From an uncultured Lachnospiraceae bacterium (lineage in GTDB: Bacteria > Bacillota > Clostridia > Lachnospirales > Lachnospiraceae): a stretch of DNA of 50,005 nucleotides. Position 1 is the stretch's first letter. Each line of letters starts with the position of its first letter. Location: positions 1-50,005 of the forward strand of contig CAJUQJ010000030.1 in the NCBI GenBank assembly GCA_910588215.1, in the 5' to 3' direction. Made by a program: the position numbers and the translations under genes. Below, piece after piece: positions 34,435 to 44,800 of the stretch. The notes under the pieces are model-generated. The model saw nothing but the letters and a program-made list of their open reading frames with translations, ran no database searches and was not told where the DNA came from.

Positions 34435-35832
34435 ATGAGTAGAATGAAAAAGGTATTGGCGCTTGGTCTTGCATGCGGACTTCTGTTGACAGCCTGCGGC
34501 GGTAAGGATGCACCGGTGGATAACGGCAGCGGGACATCCGAGCCCGCAGACAGCCAGGCGGAGACGACAGATGAGGCTGAAGCACCTGCAGAGGACAAAG
34601 CTGCTGCAGACAGCGGTGAGAAACAGACACTGCGTGTGGCATGGTGGGGTTCTACGGAGAGAGATAAGATCTATTATCAAATAAACGATATGTTTATGGC
34701 GGAGCATCCCAATGTGGAGATCGTAACGGAAAGCCCTGGCTGGAACGATTACTGGGTGGCGCAGTCTACCGCGTACGCCAGCAACAGTGCGGCGGATGTG
34801 GTGCAGTTCCAATCCAATCAGATTGGGGAGTACTGTTCCAAAGGTGTGCTGACCCCACTTCAACCCTACGTGGAATCCGGCGCAATCAATCTGGAAGGCT
34901 GGAATCAGGATCTTGTTGATACCGGCAAATATGAGGATCAGCTCTACATGATATCTCTCGGTATCACGGCGCAGACACTGTATATCAACGAAACCTTTTT
35001 AAATGAACTGGGAGTAGAACTCTGGCCGGCAGACCAGGATATCACCTGGGATGAATATGCACAGTTCCTGCAGGATGTGCAGGCGAAGCTGGGCGCTGAC
35101 ACCTATGCCGGAATGGATATCTATACCAACAACGACCTCGTCTGGGTATGGATCCGTGAGAACAGTACAGACGGCCAGGAGTGGCTGGATGAGGACGGGA
35201 ACTTTGCACCAAGTGCGGATACCCTGGAAAGCTGGTACGCGTTCTCGGATGACATGAGAAAAGCGGGTGCATTCCCCAGTGTAGAGTGGACGCAGGAATG
35301 GCTCGCCAAAGCATGGGAAGAAGGTGCATTGGTAAACAGAAAAGTCGTATGTATGTTTGAAAATGCAAATAAGTACAAGATTTATCAGAATTCCATGGAA
35401 GACAAGCTGGCCATCAGAAAGGTGCCCGTTGGGAACAACGGAAAGCATGGTGATCTGCTGATCACTTCCGCATTCGGGATCTCAGAATCTTCCAAGCAGA
35501 AGGATCTGGCGGCAGAGTATATTGACTTCTTCGTAAACAACATGGAAGCACAGAAGGTCTTTAATCAGGAACTGGGCGTACCCGCATCTCTCACGGTACA
35601 GGAAGAACTGTCCAAGACAGCGGATCCCAGCGATGTGGCAGCAGCAGAATATGTGAATATGGTTGCAGCGCAGGCGCCGCCTTTTGTCGCTAAGGCTCCC
35701 GGGGTATGGGCGATTCAGGATGAGATCAACGGTACGGCGGAAATGGTGGCCACCGGCATGATGTCAGCCAGAGAAGGCGCGGAGCACATCATCGGCATTG
35801 CCAATGAAATGATCGCCGAAAACGCAAACTGA
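34435..35832 (+). CDS. ABC transporter sugar-binding lipoprotein
   Basis: A 465-residue extracellular solute-binding protein of family 1 (CUT1 sugar importers). It has a lipoprotein signal peptide with lipobox LLTAC (Cys21), then a serine/glutamate-rich linker to about residue 62, then the binding domain beginning TLRVAWWGSTERDKIYYQINDMF. AAGGAGG lies seven bases before the ATG. Two permeases follow. It presumably captures the glycoside handled by the neighbouring enzymes. The 155-bp upstream gap has TTTACA at 34350-34355 but no clear promoter. Confidence 0.92.
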   Translation: MSRMKKVLALGLACGLLLTACGGKDAPVDNGSGTSEPADSQAETTDEAEAPAEDKAAADSGEKQTLRVAWWGSTERDKIYYQINDMFMAEHPNVEIVTESPGWNDYWVAQSTAYASNSAADVVQFQSNQIGEYCSKGVLTPLQPYVESGAINLEGWNQDLVDTGKYEDQLYMISLGITAQTLYINETFLNELGVELWPADQDITWDEYAQFLQDVQAKLGADTYAGMDIYTNNDLVWVWIRENSTDGQEWLDEDGNFAPSADTLESWYAFSDDMRKAGAFPSVEWTQEWLAKAWEEGALVNRKVVCMFENANKYKIYQNSMEDKLAIRKVPVGNNGKHGDLLITSAFGISESSKQKDLAAEYIDFFVNNMEAQKVFNQELGVPASLTVQEELSKTADPSDVAAAEYVNMVAAQAPPFVAKAPGVWAIQDEINGTAEMVATGMMSAREGAEHIIGIANEMIAENAN

Positions 35833-36136
35833 TCTATGCAGGACATGAAGTGTTGTTGTTAAGGCAGCACTTCATCCTATCATAATCCTATCAATAGGAT
35901 TATGGTGTCGAAAGGTGCTCTTCTAATCAGGAAATTGCTCCGGATTTACGAGACTGCGAAGCAGATCTCGCAAGCGAACTTTGTTCATTTCGCGTTATTC
36001 CAGTGAGCAACGAGCCGAGTGGCTGCTTGCAGACATTTGGCGACTGACGCGAGGGTCAAATACCCCGCTGCTCTGCAGCGTTGCAAGTTTGATACCCCGT
36101 TGCTTGCAGCGGGGTCCTTGATTAAAGGAGGCAGAC
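35833..36136 (+). other. Structured 304-bp intergenic region with dispersed repeat sequences
   Basis: No gene seen. In order it holds: stem ATGAAGTG/CACTTCAT (35845-35875); a perfect 11-bp stem CATAATCCTAT/ATAGGATTATG (35881-35904); the 19-base word GGTGTCGAAAGGTGCTCTT (35904-35922), also at 16683-16701; and two alternative 5' arms, ACCCCGCTGC (36062-36071) and ACCCCGTTGC (36093-36102). Both can pair with the single GCAGCGGGGT (36106-36115), the first perfectly. The last structure ends nine bases before the AAAGGAGG site of the permease. Confidence 0.6.
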
Positions 36137-37021
36137 ATGAAGAAAAAATTGTGGGAAAAATATGCGGCATGGATATTTCTGCTGCCTTGGATCGTCGGTT
36201 TTCTGTCATTGACATTCGTGCCGATGGTCATGTCATTCTATTATTCTTTTACCAATTATAATCTGTTACAGCCGCCGAAATTTATCGGCATTGATAATTA
36301 TATTAAAATGTTTACGACAGATCTGCATTTTAGCAATGCGCTGAAAGTGACTTTTATTTATGTATTTGCGTCGGTACCCCTGCAGCTTCTGGTATCTTTG
36401 ATCTTGGCATTTGTCTTAAACAAAGGAATAAAAGGGTTGTCCTTTTTCAGGGCGGCATTCTATATACCTTCTCTGCTTGGCGGAAGCGTGGCGATCTCTA
36501 TTTTATGGCGTCAGATCTTCGGCATGAACGGTATTCTAAATATGGTATTGGATGTGTTTGGTCTCAATACGGGCATAAGCTGGGTGGCAAACCCGAAGAC
36601 TGCGGTGTGGACGCTTGTGATCTTGCGCATGTGGCAGTTTGGATCGCCGATGATCATCTTTCTGGCTGCCATCAAGCAGGTGCCTGCAGAGTTGATGGAG
36701 GCGGCGGAGATTGACGGGGCGAACAAGTTCCAGAGAACGATGCGGATCATGATCCCCATGATCTCACCGATCATTTTGTTTAATCTGGTCATGCAGATCA
36801 TCAGTGCTTTTAAGGTGTTTACGGAGTCCTATATTATCAGCGGCGGAAACGGCGGTGTGTTGGACAGCCTGTTATTCTATACACTGCATATTTATAATGA
36901 AGGATTCGGCAAGATGCGAATGGGTTATGCAAGTGCCCTGGCCTGGTTCCTGGTGTTCATTATCGGTATTTTGACAGCGCTGGTATTCTGGATTTCCAAT
37001 AAATTCGTTTACTACGATTAA
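36137..37021 (+). CDS. ABC sugar transporter permease 1 (CUT1)
   Basis: A 294-residue inner permease of the MalF/UgpA type with six predicted helices, beginning WEKYAAWIFLLPWIVGFLSLTFVPMVMSFYYSFT. The EAA loop that docks the ATPase is MEAAEIDGANKFQRTMRIMIPMI near residue 195. AAAGGAGG precedes the ATG. It works with the following permease and the lipoprotein. No ATPase is encoded in the window, so a shared MsmK-type ATPase is likely. Confidence 0.93.
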   Translation: MKKKLWEKYAAWIFLLPWIVGFLSLTFVPMVMSFYYSFTNYNLLQPPKFIGIDNYIKMFTTDLHFSNALKVTFIYVFASVPLQLLVSLILAFVLNKGIKGLSFFRAAFYIPSLLGGSVAISILWRQIFGMNGILNMVLDVFGLNTGISWVANPKTAVWTLVILRMWQFGSPMIIFLAAIKQVPAELMEAAEIDGANKFQRTMRIMIPMISPIILFNLVMQIISAFKVFTESYIISGGNGGVLDSLLFYTLHIYNEGFGKMRMGYASALAWFLVFIIGILTALVFWISNKFVYYD

Positions 37022-37033
37022 GAGGAGGAGGCC

Positions 37034-37876
37034 ATGTACAAAAAAAGAAAGTTATTGGGCAGAATCAAATTTGTGGTGTTGTTTGCTTTTGCACTTGCTA
37101 TTTTATATCCCCTTTTTTGGATGCTTGCAAGCTCCTTCAAACCGGAAAGTGATGTCTTCAAGAACCTGGGCCTGATCCCGCAGAACTTTACCCTGGAGAA
37201 TTATAAGATCGGCTGGCAGTCCAACGGCAGGGTGACTTTCAGTACCTATTTCAGGAATTCCATTCTGGTCTCCGTATTTTGCGTGATCGGCAATCTGGTC
37301 TCCTGTACGCTTACGGCATATGCTTTTGCCAGACTGCGGTTCCGGTTTAAGAAGGTATTGTTCGCTTTGATGATGATGACATTGATGCTGCCGCAGCATG
37401 CGATCATTGTTCCGCAATATGTCTATTTCTATAAGCTGGGCTGGATCGACACGGTAATGCCGCTGGTGGTGCCGAAATTTCTGGCTACGGATGCGTTTTT
37501 CGTATATTTGCTGATTCAGTTTATGAAAGGGATCCCCAGAGAACTGGATGAAGCGGCAATCGTGGACGGCTGCAGTACCTACGGGGTGTTTTTCAGGATC
37601 ATACTGCCGCTTTGCCGGCCTGCGTTTGTTACCACGGTAATCTTTACGTTTATGTGGTCCTGGAACGATTTCTTTACCCAGATCATCTATCTGCGGCAGG
37701 TGGAGAATTATACGGTGACACTGGCTCTGCGGATGTTTATCGACTCGACGGCCAAGAGCGCTTACGGCGCCATGTTTGCCATGTCGCTGCTGTCCATGCT
37801 TCCGATCATGATACTATTCATTTTCTTCCAGAAGCAGTTGATCGAAGGGGTTGCCACAAGCGGATTGAAAGGGTGA
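37034..37876 (+). CDS. ABC sugar transporter permease 2 (CUT1)
   Basis: A 280-residue permease of the MalG/UgpE type with six helices; N-terminal FALAILYPLFWMLASSFKPESDVF is characteristic. The EAA loop is DEAAIVDGCSTYGVFFRIILPL near residue 178. GAGGAGGAGG lies just before the ATG. It is 12 bp after permease 1 and 19 bp before the sugar isomerase-like gene, so all belong to one transcription unit. Confidence 0.93.
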   Translation: MYKKRKLLGRIKFVVLFAFALAILYPLFWMLASSFKPESDVFKNLGLIPQNFTLENYKIGWQSNGRVTFSTYFRNSILVSVFCVIGNLVSCTLTAYAFARLRFRFKKVLFALMMMTLMLPQHAIIVPQYVYFYKLGWIDTVMPLVVPKFLATDAFFVYLLIQFMKGIPRELDEAAIVDGCSTYGVFFRIILPLCRPAFVTTVIFTFMWSWNDFFTQIIYLRQVENYTVTLALRMFIDSTAKSAYGAMFAMSLLSMLPIMILFIFFQKQLIEGVATSGLKG

Positions 37877-37895
37877 AAGGAGCGGGATTGTCAAT

Positions 37896-38723
37896 ATGTT
37901 GTTATTAGCTGCGTCGTCGCTGTCTTTTGACGGCTTTGAAAATAATAATTTTCAATATGCATTTAACGATGCAAGGCGTCTGGGATATGAGCGGATCGAG
38001 TTTAACTGCTGGTATGCGGAGTCTCTTACGCCTGGACGGATCCGGGAGATGAGAAGACGGTGCGAGGGGACAGGACTGCAGCCAGTGGCCCTCCATGTAT
38101 CGGCCTTTGGCGGATCGACGTCGGAGCAGCTTTCCTGGAATACGGCCCACAAGCTGCGGGCCATAGAAGCGGCGGTGGAACTTGGCTGCCGGAGGGTAGT
38201 CGCCAGCGGTATGCATATAGAGGACCGGGATGGGGAAAGAACAGGTACTAATGCGCTCTTGGATGATCTGCTGCGGGAACTGTATAATCTGGCGCCTTAT
38301 GCGGAGGAGGCGGATGTTCTTCTCTGTCTGGAGAACCACTGCAGCAATGTGCTTGCAGGGCAGCAGGCGTATCATTACCTTTTTGACAGGATAGACAGCG
38401 CCCATGTAGGTATCTGCCTGGACGGCGGGCACCTGGAGGCGGCAGGAGAATCTATTGGTGAATTTATAGAAGCATTTGCACCACGGATCAATCATTTGCA
38501 TTTAAAAGAAAACGGGCAGTTTGGCAGGAAGTCTTTCTGTCGGTTCGGCTGCAGCGGGACAGACAACGATGCAATGATCCGAGAAATGATAAGAAGAGGC
38601 TACTCTGGGTATATGTCCGTGGAACTTTCACCGGAGATCGGCGAGAACGGAGACTTTATACCGTTTACGGATGAGGACAGGCGAAAGCCGCATATTATGT
38701 TTTCACGGTATGAATCTATCTGA
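37896..38723 (+). CDS. TIM-barrel sugar isomerase/epimerase-like protein 1
   Basis: A 275-residue member of the xylose isomerase-like/AP endonuclease 2 TIM-barrel superfamily. The metal-binding set is intact: Glu in LCLENHCSN, Asp/His in GICLDGGHL, His in INHLHLKENG and Glu in MSVELSPE. Members isomerise or epimerise sugars and keto-sugars, and some cleave C-glycosidic or keto-glycoside bonds. The exact reaction is unknown. AAAGGAG lies 13 bases before the ATG. It is followed by a Gfo/Idh/MocA dehydrogenase, a pairing typical of pathways through oxidised (keto) sugars. Confidence 0.85.
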   Translation: MLLLAASSLSFDGFENNNFQYAFNDARRLGYERIEFNCWYAESLTPGRIREMRRRCEGTGLQPVALHVSAFGGSTSEQLSWNTAHKLRAIEAAVELGCRRVVASGMHIEDRDGERTGTNALLDDLLRELYNLAPYAEEADVLLCLENHCSNVLAGQQAYHYLFDRIDSAHVGICLDGGHLEAAGESIGEFIEAFAPRINHLHLKENGQFGRKSFCRFGCSGTDNDAMIREMIRRGYSGYMSVELSPEIGENGDFIPFTDEDRRKPHIMFSRYESI

Positions 38724-38767
38724 TCGGTATGCCGGTTACGGGAAGACAGCGGAGAAATGAGGGAAAG

Positions 38768-39751
38768 ATGTTTAAAACGATTATGATCGGTGCAGGCGGT
38801 ATCGCATCGCAGCACTGCGAGGCCATGAAGAAACTGGGTGTTGAGATCATCGGCATCTATGATGTTGACAAGGAAAGAGCCGGTAGGCTTGCGCTGAGGT
38901 ATGACAGCAGGGCCGTGGAGGATCTGGAAGCAGAGATGGCAGGAGCCGATATGGTACATATTCTGACGCCGCCCTCTAAACGTGTGGCGTATGTGGAAAT
39001 GGCGGCCAGACAGGGGAAACATATCATGATGGAAAAACCCATTGCCGTAACATTGGAAGACGCAAGGGCAATGGAAACCTGTGTCGAGCGATACGGCGTG
39101 CAGTGCATGATGGCGTTCACGCAGAGATTTCGTAAGGGATATCAGATCGTAAAGAATCTGTTGGATGCGGGAAAGATTGGAGATGTGGTGCAGGCATTCT
39201 GCTTTCGGGTGGGTCCCGGGCCGGGATTTAGCGGTACTCTGCAGGACAGCTGGCGAACAGACAGGAAATTTGTGTGCGGCATGGCGATCGAATCCCTGTC
39301 CCATGACATTGATTTTCTCCAGTCCCTTGCCGGGGATATCGTGAAGGTATCGGGCAAGGTAAAGGGAACGGTGGAGGCATTACCGGCGTTTGACAATAAT
39401 GTGGATGCAGTGCTGACTTTTGAAAGTGGTGCGATCGGTACGTTGACAGCAAGCTGGTCCAGTCATATTCCGTACAATATCAAGGGTGTGATCGGCACGA
39501 AGGGTTCCGTCTTTTTACAGGGAGACGACATCTGGGACAACACGAAGGTCATTACCAGATTGGCGGATGGGATGCAGACGGAGGAGCGTCTGGAGGATAT
39601 CTTCCAGGATGGTGACGGCTATCTTGAGGAGAATCGTATCTTTGTGGCGTGCATCGAAAAGGGAATCGATGTTCCCTGCGGTCTGTCCGTGGGACGGAAG
39701 GTGTTGGAGATCTCCAGAAAAATTCTGGAATCGTCCGGTAAAGGAGATTGA
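38768..39751 (+). CDS. Gfo/Idh/MocA-family NAD(P)-dependent oxidoreductase
   Basis: A 327-residue dehydrogenase that oxidises a sugar or cyclitol hydroxyl. The Rossmann fold begins MFKTIMIGAGGIASQH, and the family signature EKP is in HIMMEKPIAVTLEDA near residue 92. The C-terminal alpha/beta domain is typical. The start at 38768 gives the canonical N-terminus; an upstream in-frame ATG at 38729 adds a non-homologous basic leader. It sits between two TIM-barrel sugar enzymes and may make a 3-keto sugar or glycoside that they act on; that is inference from context. Confidence 0.88.
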   Translation: MFKTIMIGAGGIASQHCEAMKKLGVEIIGIYDVDKERAGRLALRYDSRAVEDLEAEMAGADMVHILTPPSKRVAYVEMAARQGKHIMMEKPIAVTLEDARAMETCVERYGVQCMMAFTQRFRKGYQIVKNLLDAGKIGDVVQAFCFRVGPGPGFSGTLQDSWRTDRKFVCGMAIESLSHDIDFLQSLAGDIVKVSGKVKGTVEALPAFDNNVDAVLTFESGAIGTLTASWSSHIPYNIKGVIGTKGSVFLQGDDIWDNTKVITRLADGMQTEERLEDIFQDGDGYLEENRIFVACIEKGIDVPCGLSVGRKVLEISRKILESSGKGD

Positions 39752-39754
39752 GAA

Positions 39755-40678
39755 TTGGAAGAAAAAGCACGGATGAAAAAGGGGATCTGTCTGACGGCTC
39801 TGTATCCCCAGGCTATGGAAAACGCTGAGCTGCTGCTGGAACTGTTCCAAAAGGTGAAGGAAAAACGGTTCGACTGTGTGGAATTTTATTTTCATGGGAA
39901 ACCGGAGGAAGAACTGCGAATTGGTAAAAAGCTTAAGGAACTGCAGATGGCATCGGTATTTCTGGCGGGATTTCCCATGAAGCGGGATAAGGTGGATCTT
40001 TCGGCAGGGTGCGATGAAATACGCAAAAAGGGTGTGGCGGACTGTTTGAAGCTGTATGAAAGCGCTGTTCGGATGCAGGCGGATAAGATGCTGATCTTAA
40101 GCGGGCCTGCCTGGGAGATGCAGGACGGAAAGAGCAGAGACGGCATCCTGTGGCAGATGCGGAATTCTTTGCTGGAGATGGAATCATGGCTGGGGCAGGA
40201 TGGGCCGCAGATCACACTGGAATTTTTTAATGACAAGGGGGAACCATGGCTTGCGGTGGGAGATATTGTCATGGTACAGGCATTGTTTCAGACGATGCCG
40301 GAAACAAGGATCGGTATTACATTTGACACCAGTCATGCAGTGCAGCTTGGCTGGGATGTGCTGCCGGCATTCAAGGCTCTGAAGCCCTGGATCAGGCATC
40401 TGCATCTGGCCAATTCTGTTTCCCGGGATAAATGGCATCCTCTGTATGGAGATAAACATCCGCTATTTTCCATAAAAGGGGGAGATTTTTCGCTGGCAAA
40501 GATTCGGAAGTTTTACAGGACGCTTGCGCAAAGCGGGGACCTGGCGCAGGTGGATATCTGCTCTTTCGAGGTGATCAGCAGGGGGGAAGAGGATCTGTAT
40601 TTTGCAAAAACCTGCGAGGAGGCGGCATATGTCTGGAAAAAGGGGAGTTTGGGAGGATTCGGAATAGAGAAAACATGA
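39755..40678 (+). CDS. TIM-barrel sugar isomerase/epimerase-like protein 2
   Basis: A 307-residue second member of the xylose isomerase-like superfamily, only distantly similar to the first. Putative metal ligands are Glu in ITLEFFNDKG, Asp/His in GITFDTSHAV, His in IRHLHLANS and Glu in CSFEVISRG. Translation appears to begin at TTG 39755, eight bases after AAAGGAG; the first ATG (39773) has no ribosome site. It starts three bases after the dehydrogenase stop and is clearly coupled to it. Confidence 0.82.
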   Translation: MEEKARMKKGICLTALYPQAMENAELLLELFQKVKEKRFDCVEFYFHGKPEEELRIGKKLKELQMASVFLAGFPMKRDKVDLSAGCDEIRKKGVADCLKLYESAVRMQADKMLILSGPAWEMQDGKSRDGILWQMRNSLLEMESWLGQDGPQITLEFFNDKGEPWLAVGDIVMVQALFQTMPETRIGITFDTSHAVQLGWDVLPAFKALKPWIRHLHLANSVSRDKWHPLYGDKHPLFSIKGGDFSLAKIRKFYRTLAQSGDLAQVDICSFEVISRGEEDLYFAKTCEEAAYVWKKGSLGGFGIEKT

Positions 40679-40707
40679 AAGCAAGGAAAGGAGAGGGATG
40701 ATATATT

Positions 40708-41751
40708 ATGAAGGCATTGATAAAGGATACGAGGAAACCGGGAGTGACAGTGGCAGAGGTGGAGGTGCCGGAGATAGGCAGAAATGAAGTCCTGATCAGG
40801 GTGGAGGCATCCGCACTGTGTAAATCCGATGTGGATGTGTACGACTGGACGCCGCTGGTGGAGAAAGCAAATTATGATCTTCCGTTTGTTATGGGACACG
40901 AATTTGCCGGCACCATCGTTAAGGTGGGCGAGGATGTGCAGGGCTATCAGGAAGGGGACAGAGTGGCGGGGGAGACCCATATTCCCTGCGGACATTGTGA
41001 AACCTGTAGGAATGGCAACCAGCATATCTGCGGCAATCACATGGGGGTTCTGGGAAGGACGGTGGACGGCTGTTTTGCAGATTACATAGCGTTGCACGAA
41101 AAAGCGTTGATTCGGCTGCCGGAGAATATATCGTTTGAAGAAGGGGCCATCCTGGAACCTTTTGCAACGGCCATGCATGCCGTATCCAAAGCCGATCCGT
41201 CCGGGAGATCTCTCCTGATCGCAGGAGTGGGGACCATTGGGCAGATGGCGGTGGAGATCGCCGGATTCCTGGGCTGTACGAAGATTTTTGCGCTGGATAT
41301 AGATTCGGGAAAACTGGAGGAGAGCAGGAGAAGGGGCGCGGATATTCTGATCAATGGCCGTAAGGAGGATCTGGCAGAGGTGATCAGGCGTGAGACCAAT
41401 GGCATCGGTGTGGATGCGGTCATTGATTTTACCGGTAATGAGAGAGTGATCAATCAGGAGGTAGAGGCGGTCAAGATCGCCGGCACCATCGTACATGTGG
41501 GTATGGTGGAGGGGACTCTTACTTATCAGAATTTCATGTACGGTGTTGTTTATAAGGAACTGATCGTAACGGGGATTTTCGGCAGAAGAATGTATGAGAC
41601 CTGGACGGAAGTTATGAATATCCTGCGGACAGGCAAGATCGATCTGAGCAGTTTTGTGGCGAAGAAAAGGAAGCTTAATGAGTTTGACAAAGCGGTGGAA
41701 GAATTCTCATCCTGTTCGGGACGGATCGTTTTTGAGCACGGTCAGTCTTGA
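40708..41751 (+). CDS. Zinc-dependent alcohol dehydrogenase (MDR, threonine dehydrogenase-like)
   Basis: A 347-residue medium-chain dehydrogenase/reductase. The catalytic zinc site includes Cys in SALCKSDV and GHEFAG near residue 62. The structural zinc loop has four cysteines, CGHCETCRNGNQHIC, and the NAD-binding loop is IAGVGTIGQMAVEIAG. It resembles L-threonine/sorbitol-type dehydrogenases and probably oxidises a polyol, sugar or hydroxy acid in this locus. AAAGGAG lies 14 bases before the ATG, with AGAGGG nearer. A 103-bp gap with a weak inverted repeat follows before PFOR. Confidence 0.87.
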   Translation: MKALIKDTRKPGVTVAEVEVPEIGRNEVLIRVEASALCKSDVDVYDWTPLVEKANYDLPFVMGHEFAGTIVKVGEDVQGYQEGDRVAGETHIPCGHCETCRNGNQHICGNHMGVLGRTVDGCFADYIALHEKALIRLPENISFEEGAILEPFATAMHAVSKADPSGRSLLIAGVGTIGQMAVEIAGFLGCTKIFALDIDSGKLEESRRRGADILINGRKEDLAEVIRRETNGIGVDAVIDFTGNERVINQEVEAVKIAGTIVHVGMVEGTLTYQNFMYGVVYKELIVTGIFGRRMYETWTEVMNILRTGKIDLSSFVAKKRKLNEFDKAVEEFSSCSGRIVFEHGQS

Positions 41752-41854
41752 CAGGGAAAGAGGCGCGGCTGATATTTTGTAATCTACTTACGGATACGTC
41801 GGCGGTTGGACTTTAAGTAAGACAAAGGATTAAGAAGGAGGCATGGTTATACCG

Positions 41855-44800
41855 ATGAGCAGAAAAGCAACGATGGATGGCAATACCGCTGCGGCGATGG
41901 CATCTTACTATTTTACGGAAGTGGCGGCAATCTATCCGATCACGCCGTCTTCGCCGATGGCGGAGGCGGTAGATAAATGGGCGTCAGAGGGAAAAGAGAA
42001 TATTTTTGGGAAACCGGTCAGACTGATAGAAATGCAGTCCGAGGGCGGAGCGGCGGGTACCCTTCACGGAAGTCTGCAGGCAGGTGCATTGTCCACCACC
42101 TACACATCTTCGCAGGGGCTTTTGTTGATGATTCCCAATCTTTATAAGATCGCGGGAGAATTGCTGCCCGGCGTACTGCATGTCAGCGCCAGGAGTCTGG
42201 CTTCCAACGCTCTCAGTATCTTTGGCGATCATCAGGATGTGATGAGTATCCGGCAGACAGGGGCGGCCCTGCTTGCTTCTGGAACGGTACAGGAGTGTAT
42301 GGACATGGGCGTGCTCTCCCATTTGGCGGCAATCCGTTCGAGAATCCCGTTTGTGCACTTTTTTGATGGATTTCGTACTTCCCATGAGATTCAGAAGATT
42401 CATGTGGTGGAGGAAGATACGGTCAGGACGCTTTTGGACCGGGAGGCGGTGAAAGCTTTCCGCGACAGAGCCTTAAATCCGGATCATCCTGTACTGCGAG
42501 GCACCACCCAGAACCCGGATATCTTTTTCCAGGAGAGGGAGTCCGTCAATAAATTCTATCAGGCGCTGCCAGAGATCATGCAGACATATATGGACAGGTT
42601 TGCAAAGGAAACCGGCAGGCGCTATCGCTTGTTTGACTATTACGGTGCCAAGAATCCTTCCATAGTCATGACAGCCATGGGATCTTCCTGCGAGGTGATC
42701 AAAGAGACGCTGGATCATCTGAATGCTCAGGAACCCAAATATGGTCTGGTGCAGGTGCGTCTGTTCCGCCCTTTCCAGGCAGAAGCGTTAGTGGCGGCAT
42801 TTCCCGAGAGCACCGAAAGGATTGTGGTGTTGGACAGAACGAAAGAGCCGGGGGCAGGCGGAGAACCGCTGTATCAGGAGGTGTGTGCGGCTTTCTGTCA
42901 TAGGGAAAAAGCGCCTATGATCCTTGGCGGCCGCTATGGGCTTGCCTCTAAGGACTTTAGCCCAAAGGATGTGGCGGCTATTGTTGCCAATGCAGAGAGG
43001 GAACATCCTCTGCATGGCTTTACGGTAGGCATTGTGGATGATGTAACACATTTGTCGCTTCCTGTTGAACGGGAATTTGCGGACACCGCGCCGGCGGGAA
43101 CGGTCAACTGTAAATTCTGGGGTCTGGGATCGGACGGTACGGTGGGTGCGAACAAGTCAGCGGTGAAGATCATCGGCGATCATACGGATAAATATGTGCA
43201 GGCGTATTTTGCCTATGATTCCAAAAAATCCGGCGGCATAACCATTTCGCATCTCCGGTTTGGTGACAGCCCGATCCGTTCTTCCTATTTGATCGATCAT
43301 GCGGATTATATTGCCTGTCATAACCAGGTCTATGTCAAGCATTATGATCTGTTGGAAGGGATAAAGGAAAATGGTATCTTCCTGTTAAACTGCATTTGGG
43401 ATGACAGGCAGTTAGACCAGCAGCTTCCTGTATCCATGAAACGCAGGATAAAGGAAAAAAAGATTCGGTTCTATACGGTCGATGCCGTGCATCTGGGCGA
43501 AAAGCTGGGGCTTGGGAAACGCATCAACATGATCATGCAGACAGCCTTTTTTGCGTTGGCCGACATCATACCCATGGAGGATGCCGTGAATTACTTAAAG
43601 CAGGAAGTGAAGAAAAATTACGGACACCAGGGGCAGAAAGTGATCGACAGGAATTTTGCAGCCATCGATGCCACTGTAGAGCAGATCCACAAGGTAGACT
43701 TAAGTGTTCTGACCTGCGAAAGAACGGAGGAAGAGGAGCAGCACATCTCCACCGGGGAAACGGAACTGGATTTTTTTGTCAACAATATCATGACGCCCAT
43801 GAACAGACAGAAAGGGGATGAACTTCCTGTCAGTGCATTTACCGGTATGGAAGACGGCACGTTCCCCACGGGGACGAGCTGTTATGAGAAGCGGGGCATC
43901 GCACTGGAAGTGCCGGCTTGGGATCCGGACAGGTGTCTGCAGTGCAACCAGTGCTCTCTCGTATGTCCTCATGCGGTATTCCGTCCGCAGCTTCTCTCTG
44001 CAGAGGAGTTGGAGGAGGCGCCGCAGCGAATCAGGGATTTGGCGCGGCCTGCAAAGGGCTATTCGGAGAAGTATTTCTATATGGGATTTTCCCCGATGGA
44101 CTGTACGGGATGCGGTAACTGCCTGAATGTATGTCCGACCCGGGAGAATGCCCTGACGATGGTTCCGCTTGCGGAGAGAGAAGCCGGGGAGAAGGAGAGT
44201 TGGGCATGGCTGCAGAAGCGCCTTGGGGCAAAAACCATCAGGAAAGAACAGTATAGTGTGAAGGAGAGCCAGTTTCTGCCTTCCTACTTCGAGTTCTCGG
44301 GAGCCTGCGCAGGATGTGGGGAAACGCCATATGCACGTCTGATCACGCAGCTTTTCGGCGACCGGATGATGATCTCCAACTCAGCTGGATGTGCCACTGT
44401 ATGGGGCGGCAGCGCGCCGGCGGTGCCCTACAGGAAGGACGATCAGGGACATGGGCCGGCATGGGGATTCTCCTTGTTTGAGGATAATGCGGAATATGGG
44501 CTGGGTATGTTTCTTGGGTACCAGGCGGTGAGAGAGGAGATAAGGGCACAAGTAGAAAGTATGATCCGCGATCTGACCGGGTGTCAGGAGCAGTCAGGAG
44601 CAGGGCAGCAGGCACTGGTAGTGGCAGCAGAGGAGTGGCTTACGGGCTATGGACAGTCCCAGGGCACCAGACAGCGGGCGGACGCGCTGGCCGAAGCACT
44701 GGAAAAGAACGGTTCTGTGCCTTTCGCGAAAGAGATTCTGGAAAGGAAAGATTATTTGAGCAAGCGCTCCAACTGGATTTTTGGCGGAGACGGCTGGGCC

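Noticed and set aside
35985..36261. Short open frames in the intergenic region before the first permease
   Set aside because: They run through hairpins and repeats, lack ribosome sites and show no protein-like composition.
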